64,000 bases of DNA from positions 79,984-143,983 of the forward strand of contig UCIT01000006.1 in the NCBI GenBank assembly GCA_900472625.1, written 5' to 3'. The notes beneath the pieces are model-generated. The model saw only the letters and a list, made by a program, of their open reading frames with translations. It was not told where the DNA came from and ran no database searches. Positions 25,709 to 34,616 of this stretch are shown one piece after another. The DNA comes from Hyphomicrobiales bacterium. GTDB taxonomy: Bacteria > Pseudomonadota > Alphaproteobacteria > Rhizobiales > Rhizobiaceae. The position numbers and the translations under genes were made by a program. How positions within the stretch are numbered: the first letter of the stretch is position 1; each line of letters opens with the position of its first letter.

Positions 25709-26646
25709 GCCAGCAATCATCGAGCCCGACACCTCTCGTGCGGATAGACATCGGCATCTGCACCTATCGCCGTCCGTCGCTTGACGAGGCACTGCTGTCG
25801 CTCGCCATGCTTGAAGTGCCGGCGGGAACCAGCCTGCGCATCATCGTTGCCGACAATGACAAGACGCCGAGCGCCAGCGCCCGGGTCGAGGCGCTGCGCC
25901 CGCGCATCGCTCACGAGATCGCCTATGTGCATTGCCCGGCCTCAAACATCTCGATCGCCCGCAATGCTTGCCTCGACAACGCGACCGGTGATTTCCTCGC
26001 CTTCATCGATGACGACGAGGACGCCAGCGAGGATTGGCTGGTGGAGCTGCTCGCCACGGCAAATACGACCAAGGCCGACGCTGTCCTCGGCCCGGTCCGC
26101 AGCGTTTATGCCGACACAGCGCCGCAGTGGATGCGCGTGGGCGACTTCCACTCGACGCTCCCAGTATGGGTCGGCGGCGAAATCCGCACCGGCTACACCT
26201 GCAACGTCCTGTTGCGCCTCGCCTCCCCGCATGTCGCAGGCAGACGCTTCAACCTTGCCCTCGGCCACACCGGCGGCGAGGACACCGAATTCTTCAGCCA
26301 TATGCATGCCGCCGGCGGCAAGATCGCCTTTGCCGAAAACGCCTATGTCTACGAGCCGGTCACCGAAAACCGCGCGGATCTCGGCTGGCTTGCCAAGCGT
26401 CGCTTCCGCTTCGGCCAGACCCACGGCAGGCTGATCCAGGAAACCGGCTCCGGCCTTGGCAGGCTGAGGCAGATCGGTCTTGCCGCCGCCAAGGCCGGCT
26501 TCTGCTATGCGGCAGCGCTCGGCTGCATCTTCTCGGCCGTGCCGCGCTACCGTTATGCCCTGCGCGGCGTCATGCATTCGGGCGTCGTCAGCGGCCTGCT
26601 TGGCGTTCGCGAGATCCGTCAGTACGGAACGGCGGAGGCCGCATGA
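25705..26646 (+). CDS. exoM: ExoM-like glucosyltransferase, GT2 family
   Basis: 313 residues. GT2 features are DIGICTYRRPSLDEALLSL, IIVADNDKTPSA, FIDDDEDASEDW (metal-binding Asp cluster) and LALGHTGGEDTEFF, followed by a C-terminal hydrophobic stretch (about 255-280). ExoM adds the fourth sugar (beta-1,4 glucose) in S. meliloti. The ATG at 25705 overlaps the ExoA stop as ATGA, so translation is coupled; the longer frame from 25558 lies inside ExoA. Position between exoA and exoO supports the assignment. Confidence 0.88.
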   Translation: MSQQSSSPTPLVRIDIGICTYRRPSLDEALLSLAMLEVPAGTSLRIIVADNDKTPSASARVEALRPRIAHEIAYVHCPASNISIARNACLDNATGDFLAFIDDDEDASEDWLVELLATANTTKADAVLGPVRSVYADTAPQWMRVGDFHSTLPVWVGGEIRTGYTCNVLLRLASPHVAGRRFNLALGHTGGEDTEFFSHMHAAGGKIAFAENAYVYEPVTENRADLGWLAKRRFRFGQTHGRLIQETGSGLGRLRQIGLAAAKAGFCYAAALGCIFSAVPRYRYALRGVMHSGVVSGLLGVREIRQYGTAEAA

Positions 26647-27650
26647 AGCAAACCATGCCCGACGTCAGCTTCATCATTGCCGCCTACAACGCGGCAGCGA
26701 CGCTTTCCAAGGCGATCGACAGTGCGCTCGCCCAGCAGGGCGTTTCGCTCGAAGTGATCGTCGCCGATGACTGCTCGACCGACGACACGAGGGCGATTGC
26801 CGAAGGCTATGCCGACCGCAACGTTCGCCTGATTACGCTTCCCCGCAATGGTGGTCCTTCCGCCGCAAGAAACGCCGCGATCTCCGCTGCGACCGGCCGC
26901 TGGCTTGCCGTGCTCGATTCCGACGACGTCGTCGAGCCGAACCGGCTGCGGCGGATGATCGAGCGCGCGGAAAAGGCAGGCGCAGAGATTGCCGTCGATA
27001 ATCTGCGCGTCGTCAGGGCAGACGGAACGCCTGCTGAAACGATGTTCGCAGAAAGCACGCTTGCTCAGACACCGACGCTCACATTGCCCGCATTTATCCG
27101 CTCCAATGCGCTTTTTCAAACCACCCATAATTTCGGTTATCTCAAGCCGATCTTTCAGCGCGCCTTCATCGAAAGGCATGCCCTTCGTTTCAACGAAAAC
27201 CTGAAGATCGGCGAGGATTACATCTTCCTGGCCAGCGCCATGGCGCTAGGCGGCCGCTGCGTCATCGAGCCCGCGGCCGGCTATGACTACCATATCCGCG
27301 AAGGGTCGATCTCGCGCGTACTGTCGCTTCACCACATCGACGCCATGATCGAAGGGGATAAGACCTTCCTTCGCCAAATCACGCTGGACGCGGAGGCCGC
27401 AGACGCCCAGGAATTTCGGGCAAAAAGCCTTCGTCGAGGAAGAGCCTTCCTCGTCCTCGTCCAGAATATCAAGGACCGGTCGATCCTCGGAGCGATCAGA
27501 ACAGCCTGGGGCAACCCATCGGCAGTGGGCCATTTGAGCATGCCCATCGCCGCTCGGGTCAGCCGCGCCGTCGCGCCGCTCCGCAAACTGATTGGCCCGC
27601 AGGCCGACCTCACAGCCATCGATGGCGCGACCCGTTCCCGCAAAGGATAG
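26643..27650 (+). CDS. exoO: ExoO-like glucosyltransferase, GT2 family
   Basis: 335 residues. VSFIIAAYNAAATLSKAIDS, VIVADDCSTDDTRAIA, LDSDDVVEPNRLRRM and IGEDYIFLASAM are the expected GT2 motifs. ExoO adds the fifth sugar (beta-1,6 glucose), starting the side chain. Its ATG overlaps the exoM stop (ATGA) and exoP follows after 4 bp. It shares the layout of ExoU in this window, as expected of paralogous beta-1,6 transferases. Assigned by order and similarity in layout. Confidence 0.87.
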   Translation: MKQTMPDVSFIIAAYNAAATLSKAIDSALAQQGVSLEVIVADDCSTDDTRAIAEGYADRNVRLITLPRNGGPSAARNAAISAATGRWLAVLDSDDVVEPNRLRRMIERAEKAGAEIAVDNLRVVRADGTPAETMFAESTLAQTPTLTLPAFIRSNALFQTTHNFGYLKPIFQRAFIERHALRFNENLKIGEDYIFLASAMALGGRCVIEPAAGYDYHIREGSISRVLSLHHIDAMIEGDKTFLRQITLDAEAADAQEFRAKSLRRGRAFLVLVQNIKDRSILGAIRTAWGNPSAVGHLSMPIAARVSRAVAPLRKLIGPQADLTAIDGATRSRKG

Positions 27651-27654
27651 AGCC

Positions 27655-30012
27655 ATGAACCAACGGAACCTCACCTTGCACAGTACCCTGCCCAAAGCGC
27701 CCGACGATGCCGATAGCTTCATCGACATCGATCGCCTGCTCGCCATCCTGATGCGCCGCATCGGCTCGATCGCCCTTTGCGTCGGGGTCACCGTCACGCT
27801 TGCCTTGGTGTATCTGCTGTTTTCAACGGCGCAGTACACGTCGATGACGCAGATCCTGCTCGACGACACCATGACCAAATACGCCGAGGATGCGCCACCG
27901 GTGGCCAACTCGCAGCAGGTCGACATGCAGATCGCCAGCGCCGTCGAAATCCTGAAGTCGAACCAGCTGGCACTGCGCGTCGTCGACGCCGAAAATCTCC
28001 AGGACAACAGCACCATCCTCGATCCGCCGAGCTCGCCGATTGCGCTCGTCAAGTCGGGCGTCAAGCTGCTCGCCAGCGCCCTCCTCCCGGGCAAGCCACC
28101 GGTATCCGAGGAGCAGGCCCGCGCCGGCCGCCGCCAGACGGCAGCCGCTCTGCTGCAGGATGCGCTCACCGTCTCGCGGGTCAATCGCAGCGCGGTCCTT
28201 GCCGTTTCTTTCCGTTCGACCGACAAGCTGCTCGCCGCACGCATCACCAAGGCCTACGCCACCGCCTATCTCAGTGACCAGCTGAACGCCAACTTCGACG
28301 CGACCGAGAGCGCCTCCGTCTGGCTGCAGCAGCGGTTGACCGATCTGCGCGAACGCTCGCAGCAGGCAGCCCTCGAAGTCGCCACCTTCAAGGCGAAGAA
28401 TGGCCTTACCTCTGCCAACGGCGAACTGATGTCGGAACAGCAGCTCGCCGACCTCACCAAGCAGATGATCGTCGCGCAGGCCGATACCGCCAGCGCGGAA
28501 GCCCGTTACAATCAGTTCAAGTCGATCACCGATCTTGGCCCGGACAGCGCCGTCAAGAACGCCACGATCTCCTCCGGCCAGACCAACAACAGCGTCATCG
28601 AGGAATTGCGCACCCGCTACAACGCAGTCAGCAAGCGCGAGCAGGAAGTCTCTACCAATTTCGGCGTCGACCACCCTCAGGCCGTCGCCTTGCGTTCCGA
28701 GCAGCAGGATCTCACCAAGCAGATCTACCGTGAACTGCAGCAGCTGACGTCTAGCTATCGCAACGAGTTCGAAGTCGCCCGCTCCCGCGAGGCGTCGCTG
28801 CGTCAGAACATCGATCACCTGACCGGCAAGAACTCGGAATCCGACAAGTCGCTGGTGCAGTTGAACGATCTGGAACAGCGCGCCGCAGCGCTGAAGACGC
28901 TCTATGAGTCCTATCTCGGCAAGTTCGAAGAAGCCTCGCAGCAGCAGTCGTTCCCGATCGCCAAGGCCCGCGTGATCTCCGAAGCCGGCGTCCCGGTTTC
29001 CCCCTCCAGCCCGAAGAAGACGATGACGCTTGGTCTCGCCCTCGTGCTTGGCCTGATGGCCGGCGGTGCGCTGACGGTGTTCCAGGAATTCCGCGAACGC
29101 TTCTTCCGCGTCGAGAACGATGTCCGCACCATCCTCGGCCTCAAGTTCCTCGGCTACCTGCCGTTGGTCGGCAAACCGCCGCGTGAGAGAAAGATCTTCC
29201 GCAATCCAAGCCAGCCGCCCGCGCAGCCGGATGAGCCCGTTGCCGACGACGGCGCCACCTTCGAGCGCATCATGCGCGTCGTGCTCGAAGCGCCACGTTC
29301 AGTGTTCGCGGAAACGCTGCGCAATGCCAAGCTCGCCAGCGACGTCATGTTCCTCGGCAGGACCGACCGCGTCATCGGCGTCGTCTCAGCGATGCCAGGC
29401 GAAGGTAAGTCGACCACTGCCGCCAACTTCGCCGCCCTGCTTGCCTCAAGTGGCAAGCGCACCCTGCTGATCGACGCCGACCTTCGCAATCCGGGCCTGA
29501 CCCGCATGCTGAGGACACCTCCGCAGTATGGTCTCGTGGAAGCCGTTCTCGGCGAAGTGCCGTGGGCGAGTGCCGTGAAGGTGGACCCGACAACCAAGCT
29601 CGCCATCCTGCCAGTGCTGTCGAACGACAATCTGATGCACACCAGCGAACTGCTGGCCTCGCAGGGCATGTTCAATCTGATGGAAAATGCTCGCAAGATG
29701 TTCGACTACATCATCGTCGACCTTGCCCCGCTCGGACCCGTCATCGACGCCAAGGCCTTCGCGCCACAGGTCGACGGCTTCCTCTTCGTCACCGAATGGG
29801 GTGCGACGCCGACCAATGTCGTGCGCGACATTCTGAACGCCGACCCGCAGATCAAGTCGAAGACCCTCGGCGTCATCCTCAACAAGACGGATATGACCGA
29901 GCTCGGCAAGTTCACCAGCTTCGGCGCCACGGAACGCTATCGCAACAAATATGCGAGCTACTACGTCGAAGAATCCCCGAAGGCGAAGGCGCCGGCGAAA
30001 GCCGACGCCTGA
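27655..30012 (+). CDS. exoP: ExoP, Wzz/BY-kinase chain-length and export protein
   Basis: 785 residues, full length. TM1 is near residues 35-56 and TM2 near 457-477, flanking a long periplasmic coiled-coil Wzz domain with the Pro-rich VPVSPSSPKKT before TM2. The C-terminal cytoplasmic BY-kinase has Walker A PGEGKST (Lys585), Walker A' LLIDADLRNP (about 604-613) and a Tyr-rich tail (YRNKYASYYVEE, Tyr762-770) for autophosphorylation. It controls succinoglycan chain length and secretion with ExoF and ExoQ. AAAGGATAGAGCC precedes the ATG. It is the last exo gene here and abuts the convergent phosphatase gene; no exoN follows. Confidence 0.95.
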   Translation: MNQRNLTLHSTLPKAPDDADSFIDIDRLLAILMRRIGSIALCVGVTVTLALVYLLFSTAQYTSMTQILLDDTMTKYAEDAPPVANSQQVDMQIASAVEILKSNQLALRVVDAENLQDNSTILDPPSSPIALVKSGVKLLASALLPGKPPVSEEQARAGRRQTAAALLQDALTVSRVNRSAVLAVSFRSTDKLLAARITKAYATAYLSDQLNANFDATESASVWLQQRLTDLRERSQQAALEVATFKAKNGLTSANGELMSEQQLADLTKQMIVAQADTASAEARYNQFKSITDLGPDSAVKNATISSGQTNNSVIEELRTRYNAVSKREQEVSTNFGVDHPQAVALRSEQQDLTKQIYRELQQLTSSYRNEFEVARSREASLRQNIDHLTGKNSESDKSLVQLNDLEQRAAALKTLYESYLGKFEEASQQQSFPIAKARVISEAGVPVSPSSPKKTMTLGLALVLGLMAGGALTVFQEFRERFFRVENDVRTILGLKFLGYLPLVGKPPRERKIFRNPSQPPAQPDEPVADDGATFERIMRVVLEAPRSVFAETLRNAKLASDVMFLGRTDRVIGVVSAMPGEGKSTTAANFAALLASSGKRTLLIDADLRNPGLTRMLRTPPQYGLVEAVLGEVPWASAVKVDPTTKLAILPVLSNDNLMHTSELLASQGMFNLMENARKMFDYIIVDLAPLGPVIDAKAFAPQVDGFLFVTEWGATPTNVVRDILNADPQIKSKTLGVILNKTDMTELGKFTSFGATERYRNKYASYYVEESPKAKAPAKADA

Positions 30013-30750
30013 TCAGGTCGAAAACAGGTGCACCTGCCCCTGCCACAACCGCGCAACAGTCAACCTGTTGCTGCGGAAGGCGCCGGTGTCGAGGTTGAGC
30101 CGTGTCGGCTGAACATCGGGCTGCTCGACGGGCGTATGGCCGTGGACGATCAGCTTCGGCAGCGGCACCTGGCTCTCGATGAAGCGATGGCGAATGAACA
30201 CCAGATCCTCGTCGTCCTGGTTTGCGATCGACCGCAGCGGATCGATGCCGGCGTGAACGAACAGCGTGTTCGGGGTATCGACCATGATGGGAAGCGAGCG
30301 CATGAAGTCGATATGCGACTTGGGCAACGACTGCCGGATAAAGGCGTCTAGCTTGCTCCGCGACGGGAAGACCAGCGGCAACTGCGCCGTATCGAGACCG
30401 TAGGAACGCAGCAGCGCATCCGCTCCGGCCTGCATCCAGCCGTCGAAAGACAATCGCCCGTCGATATAATCGAGCATCATGATCTCGTGATTTCCGGTGA
30501 GGCTGATCCGGTCGAAATCCTCGGGCGGCGGCGCCATCAGATGTGAGATGACCTGCGCTGAGGATGGGCCGCGGTCGATATAGTCGCCGAGCGTGATGAT
30601 CAGCTTGCGGCCCGATATCCCGGATGCGTCGGCAACGATCGCCTCCTCCACCTGCTTCAGCAGGTCGAGCCTGCCGTGAATGTCACCGATCGCATAGATC
30701 GGCATGTGGCCGGTTTCGATTTCAAGCCGCGTGCGGGCGTTCGACGCCAT
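30013..30750 (-). CDS. PPP-type metallophosphoesterase (serine/threonine-phosphatase-like)
   Basis: 245 residues. The metal-binding signatures are complete and in order: AIGDIHGRLD, TLGDYIDRGPSS, LTGNHEIMML, FVHAG and IVHGHTPV. It is a cytosolic protein of the PPP superfamily (bacterial Ser/Thr phosphatase or diadenosine-tetraphosphatase-like). GAGG lies 7 nt before the ATG at 30750; Met16 is an alternative start. It ends directly against the exoP stop. A role in dephosphorylating ExoP or other exo regulators is only suggested by adjacency. Confidence 0.9.
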   Translation of the reverse strand: MASNARTRLEIETGHMPIYAIGDIHGRLDLLKQVEEAIVADASGISGRKLIITLGDYIDRGPSSAQVISHLMAPPPEDFDRISLTGNHEIMMLDYIDGRLSFDGWMQAGADALLRSYGLDTAQLPLVFPSRSKLDAFIRQSLPKSHIDFMRSLPIMVDTPNTLFVHAGIDPLRSIANQDDEDLVFIRHRFIESQVPLPKLIVHGHTPVEQPDVQPTRLNLDTGAFRSNRLTVARLWQGQVHLFST

Positions 30751-31065
30751 GATGTAACCTCATGCTGAATATCATTTAGGCTGCCTAGACGCTGCTTCGG
30801 GTCGGGTCCAGAATGTCCCGCTTACGGCACCGCCCAAGCGGGCAATAACATCTCGATATCATTCACATTTCAAAAAAGACACGCGGTATCTTCGCACAGC
30901 CGTGCGCATGCGGCCAGACCCGTCGGATACCCAACGGCTGGCTATGTTAATGTCGCGATCAGATTTGATCTGCTTTGGCACATGAGGGCGGAGATCAGGC
31001 AATCCCGGCCTTCAACGAAGGTCAGCACGCCGCCAACGTGACAACACCGCACAACGCCGCGCCGG
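30751..31065. other. intergenic region between phosphatase and rrf2 genes
   Basis: 315 bp. It carries the phosphatase promoter on the minus strand and the end of the rrf2 gene. I see no RNA gene, terminator or other gene. Frames here lack ribosome-binding sites. Confidence 0.4.
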
Positions 31066-31524
31066 TCAGGCGACCGACAACGGCATGTCGTCGTCGACAC
31101 CGAGCTTGTTGCCAGATGCCACGAACTGCTCCAGTGTCATGTTGTCGAGGATATCCGCTATGGCGTCCCGGACCTCGGTCATGGAACGCCTGACCTGACA
31201 GGTCTCGGGATCAGAACAGTCGTCGCAAGCTTCGAATGCCGTGCGGCTCGCACAGCGGATCGGCGCCAGCGGACCATCGAGCGTACGGATCACATGGCCG
31301 ATGCGGATTTCGGACGCGGGTCGCGAGAGCGAGTATCCACCGCCCGGCCCCTTCTTGGACCGCAGGATACCGACATTGCGCAGTTCCAGCAGAATGGTAT
31401 CGAGAAACTTCTTCGGAATGTTGTTGCGCGCGGCAACATCATTGATGAAGGCTGTTTCACCCGGAGCAAGCCGAGCCAGATCGACCAGTGCTTTCAGGCC
31501 GTATTTTCCTTTTTTTGTCAGCAT
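31066..31524 (-). CDS. Rrf2-family regulator with a cysteine cluster
   Basis: 152 residues. The N-terminal winged HTH begins MLTKKGKYGLKALVDLARL; the recognition region is IPKKFLDTILLELRNVGILRS and the wing KKGPGGGYSLSRP. Four cysteines follow in the segment about 91-110 (RCASRTAFEACDDCSDPETC), a spacing that suggests an Fe-S or metal-sensing cluster as in IscR/NsrR-type Rrf2 proteins. There are no isc or suf genes nearby. A palindromic AT-rich motif at 31602-31621 upstream may be its operator. The signal sensed is unknown. Confidence 0.9.
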   Translation of the reverse strand: MLTKKGKYGLKALVDLARLAPGETAFINDVAARNNIPKKFLDTILLELRNVGILRSKKGPGGGYSLSRPASEIRIGHVIRTLDGPLAPIRCASRTAFEACDDCSDPETCQVRRSMTEVRDAIADILDNMTLEQFVASGNKLGVDDDMPLSVA

Positions 31525-31601
31525 TGGCGGTTGCTAAGCAGCTCCTCACATTTTATCTCCGTGGACGGAATAGCGCCAAAACAATGAACACACAACGAAT
31601 C

Positions 31602-31621
31602 CTAATTATTTATATAGTTAG
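31602..31621. promoter_or_regulatory. AT-rich imperfect palindrome upstream of rrf2
   Basis: CTAATTATTTATATAGTTAG reads as an imperfect 20-bp palindrome with CTAA/TTAG ends, 78-97 bp upstream of the rrf2 start on the minus strand. Rrf2 proteins usually autoregulate through such AT-rich dyads. Assignment inferred. Confidence 0.35.
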
Positions 31622-31749
31622 TGTCGCTCTCCCGGTGCGGTTGAAACGCATGACTTCGCCAGCGATGTAAAATCGCAACAAATCCGGGTTGAAACCGACA
31701 GAAAATGGCGCTGTTGCGACATCTTCAAACCAGTAGTTAGAGAACGGTC

Positions 31750-31977
31750 TCAGCTGCCACTGGAGCTGGAAACGCCTGCTGCGTCGGAAGCCCCTGGGTT
31801 CGGGCCGCCGCTTGAGAATACGACGACCGCCAAGGCGATCATCGCAATGACAAACGCCGCGGCTCCGATCAGCGCCCACACAGACAGCCGCCGCCCCTCG
31901 CTGAGCATCTGCTCTTCGGCATCCTCGTTACTGGGCTTCCCGCCCGCCGTCCGATTGTCCAGGCCGTTGCCCTTCAT
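31750..31977 (-). CDS. small single-pass membrane protein, unknown function
   Basis: 75 residues from the ATG at 31977, which has GGAG 7 nt upstream. A charged N-terminus (about 1-30), one hydrophobic helix (LSVWALIGAAAFVIAMIALAVV, about 32-54), then a short Gly/Ser/Pro-rich tail. This is a bitopic inner-membrane protein. It lies between the rrf2 gene and another small gene (32022-32225) on the same strand, 44 bp downstream of the latter. I do not recognise a family. Confidence 0.65.
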   Translation of the reverse strand: MKGNGLDNRTAGGKPSNEDAEEQMLSEGRRLSVWALIGAAAFVIAMIALAVVVFSSGGPNPGASDAAGVSSSSGS

Positions 31978-32021
31978 CTCGATACTCCAGCGCCGGTGTC
32001 CATCGACGAACTGTCTGCGCA

Positions 32022-32225
32022 TCAGATCAGCGGATCACGCCCCTGCGCGATGCTTCTGTTCAGTTCGTCGGTAATATCGCGGGCGTCCTGCATGCTGAGC
32101 CCCGTAAAGTCCCGGCCGTTACTTGCAGCCGGAAGAGAGGTCAGCGTATCGACGATCATCCATCGATGTGGCGTCTCACGTCTGGCCTCGTAACGTTTCA
32201 GTTCCTCGGAACGGTCGCATCCCAT
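32022..32225 (-). CDS. small soluble hypothetical protein
   Basis: 67 residues (MGCDRSEELKRYEARRETPH... ending SIAQGRDPLI), charged, with no signal or membrane segment. AGGAG lies about 10 nt before the ATG at 32225, a good site. It lies 78 bp downstream of the NAD synthetase gene, same strand. No family recognised; the strong ribosome-binding site is the main support. Confidence 0.55.
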   Translation of the reverse strand: MGCDRSEELKRYEARRETPHRWMIVDTLTSLPAASNGRDFTGLSMQDARDITDELNRSIAQGRDPLI

Positions 32226-32303
32226 TTCCGGTCATCTCCTGGAGCCATTCCTGACTATCTGTGCTTTCCAACGCATTCGACAAGGATACAACCGTCGATA
32301 CCG

Positions 32304-34355
32304 TCAGCTCTCGCTATCGGGTACGTTGGCCTTCAGTTCCTTGATCCAGATTCGCGCATTGCCATCGGATGGCGCGCGCCAGTCGCCGCGCGGCGAAAGC
32401 GACCCACCCGAGGTCACCTTCGGCCCGTTCGGCGAGGCCGAGCGCTTGAACTGGCTGATCGTGAAGAAGCGGAACAGGAACACCTCCATCCATTTCCTGA
32501 TGGTGGGCAGATCGAAGCTGCGGCGCTTGTCCTCCGGAAAATGCGGCGGCCAGACCCCGGCCCCGGCATCCCTCCACGCGCTATAGGCAAGGAATGCCAC
32601 CTTCGAGGGACGCAGCCCGAAGCGGGTCGTATAGAAGAGCGCGAAGTCGTGCAGATCGTAGGGGCCGATCTTGTCTTCCGTGCTCTGCATCACGCCGTTT
32701 TCATCGGCAGGCACGAGTTCGGGCGAGATCAGCGTGCCGAGGATGCGCTCCATCGTCGCCTTGGCATCCGCATCGAAATCGCCGGTGCGTATCACCCAAC
32801 GGATAAGATGCTGGATCAGCGTCTTCGGCACCGATGCGTTGACATTGTAATGGCTCATCTGGTCGCCAACGCCGTAGGTCGACCAGCCGAGGCCTATCTC
32901 CGAGAGATCACCGGTGCCGAGCACCAGTGCGTTGCGCTGGTTGGCGGCGCGGAACAGGAAGTCCGTGCGCAGGCCGGCCTGAACATTCTCGAATGTGGTG
33001 TCGTAGATAGGCTCCCCGCCGGCAAACGGATGCTTCAGGTCGCGAAGCAGCTGCAGCGCCAACGGCTTGATATCGATCTCCTCGGCCGTCACTCCGATGC
33101 TGCGCATCAGCGCCCACGCATTCGACTTCGTCTCGTCGCCGGTTGCGAAGCCCGGCATCGTGAAGCACAGGATATCCGAGCGCGGCCAGCCGAGCTTGTC
33201 GTAGGCGCGCGCCGCTACCAGCAATGCGTGGGTGGAATCGAGGCCGCCAGAAATGCCGAGGCACAGCCGCTTGATACCGGTCGAGCGGAGGCGCTTCATC
33301 AGCCCCTGCACCTGAATGTTGAAAGTCTCGTAGCAATCCTGATCGAGCCGGCTGGCATCGGCGGGCACGAACGGGAAGCGGCCGACCACACGCTCCAGGC
33401 CGATATCGCCCTCGGGCGCCTCGAACTGGAAGCCGACGCGACGGAATTCCCGGTCGGGCGTCAGGTTGACCGCCGCCGCTTCGTTGAAGGTGCCAGTGCG
33501 CAGTCGCTCAAGCCGCAGCCGCTCCAGATCGACGTCGGCGACGCACATTTGCGACGCCGTCGGGAAACGCTCCGATTCGGTGAGCATCTCGCCGAGTTCG
33601 TAGATGCAGGCCTGGCCGTCCCAGGCGAGATCGGTGGTCGATTCGCCCGGCCCGGCCGCCGAATAGACATAGGCCGCCATGCACCGCGACGATTGCGACG
33701 CGCACAGCATCTTGCGCGTCTCGGCCTTGCCGACGGTGACATTGCTTGCCGACAGGTTCACCAGCACCAGCGCACCAGCAAGAGCGCCGTACGTGCTCGG
33801 CGGCGCAGCAACCCAGACATCCTCGCAGATTTCCACATGAATGACGAAATCCGTGTGGTCGTCGGCGGCAAACAGCAGGTCATGCCCGAACGGCACGGTC
33901 TCCCCGCCGACACGGATCGTGCGCCCCCGCACATCGCGACCCGGCGCAAACCAGCGTCTTTCGTAAAACTCGCGATAGTTCGGCGGATACATTTTCGGCA
34001 CCACGCCAAGAATCCGGCCGGCATGAATGACGATGGCGCAATTATAGAGACGACCGTCGCTCTGCAACGGCGCGCCGACCACCAGAACCGGCTTCAACGC
34101 GCGGCTCGCCGCCACGACATCGGCGATCGCCGCATCCACCGCCTGCAGTAGCACGTCCTGACCCAGGAGATCGTCGATGGAGTAGCCGGAAATACCGAGC
34201 TCGGGAAACACCATCAGGCCGACGCCTTTAGCGTGGCCTTCCCGGGCCATGTCGAGCGTTGCCTTCGAATTGAAATCGGGATCGCCGATCTCGCAGATCG
34301 GCGTGCAAGCCGCCACACGGACAAATCCCTGATCATACACCGAATAGAAATTCAC
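32304..34355 (-). CDS. nadE: glutamine-dependent NAD+ synthetase
   Basis: 683 residues, the length of the long two-domain enzyme. The N-terminal nitrilase-type glutaminase has the Glu-Lys-Cys triad at FPELGISGYS (Glu52), VPKMYPPNYREF (Lys121) and EICEDVW (Cys177). The C-terminal ATP-pyrophosphatase domain carries the P-loop SGGLDS (369-374). It makes NAD+ from deamido-NAD+, ATP and glutamine-derived ammonia. A GTG start at 34355 is chosen because GGAGG lies 6 nt upstream and the protein begins VNFYSVYDQGF as in relatives; an upstream TTG has no support. Two small genes follow on the same strand. Confidence 0.95.
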   Translation of the reverse strand: MNFYSVYDQGFVRVAACTPICEIGDPDFNSKATLDMAREGHAKGVGLMVFPELGISGYSIDDLLGQDVLLQAVDAAIADVVAASRALKPVLVVGAPLQSDGRLYNCAIVIHAGRILGVVPKMYPPNYREFYERRWFAPGRDVRGRTIRVGGETVPFGHDLLFAADDHTDFVIHVEICEDVWVAAPPSTYGALAGALVLVNLSASNVTVGKAETRKMLCASQSSRCMAAYVYSAAGPGESTTDLAWDGQACIYELGEMLTESERFPTASQMCVADVDLERLRLERLRTGTFNEAAAVNLTPDREFRRVGFQFEAPEGDIGLERVVGRFPFVPADASRLDQDCYETFNIQVQGLMKRLRSTGIKRLCLGISGGLDSTHALLVAARAYDKLGWPRSDILCFTMPGFATGDETKSNAWALMRSIGVTAEEIDIKPLALQLLRDLKHPFAGGEPIYDTTFENVQAGLRTDFLFRAANQRNALVLGTGDLSEIGLGWSTYGVGDQMSHYNVNASVPKTLIQHLIRWVIRTGDFDADAKATMERILGTLISPELVPADENGVMQSTEDKIGPYDLHDFALFYTTRFGLRPSKVAFLAYSAWRDAGAGVWPPHFPEDKRRSFDLPTIRKWMEVFLFRFFTISQFKRSASPNGPKVTSGGSLSPRGDWRAPSDGNARIWIKELKANVPDSES

Positions 34356-34616
34356 AAATGCCTCCAGCAGCAAAGCGCTTCGAGGGTGATCTTTACATCC
34401 AAATGCGCCGACGCAAAACCGGATCTCGCCATCCGTCGATTCAAGCGCATCCTACCATTGCAGAGCATGGGGCGGCATTCAAACAGAAATATCACCCAAG
34501 GTTGTATATGCGAAAAATATGTCCCCATTGGCTGCGAAAGGTTACAGGATTGTCATAAAACTATGAGACAGACGCCTACTGCCCCGCGCTATCGAATCTT
34601 CTCTGACGAGCGATGA

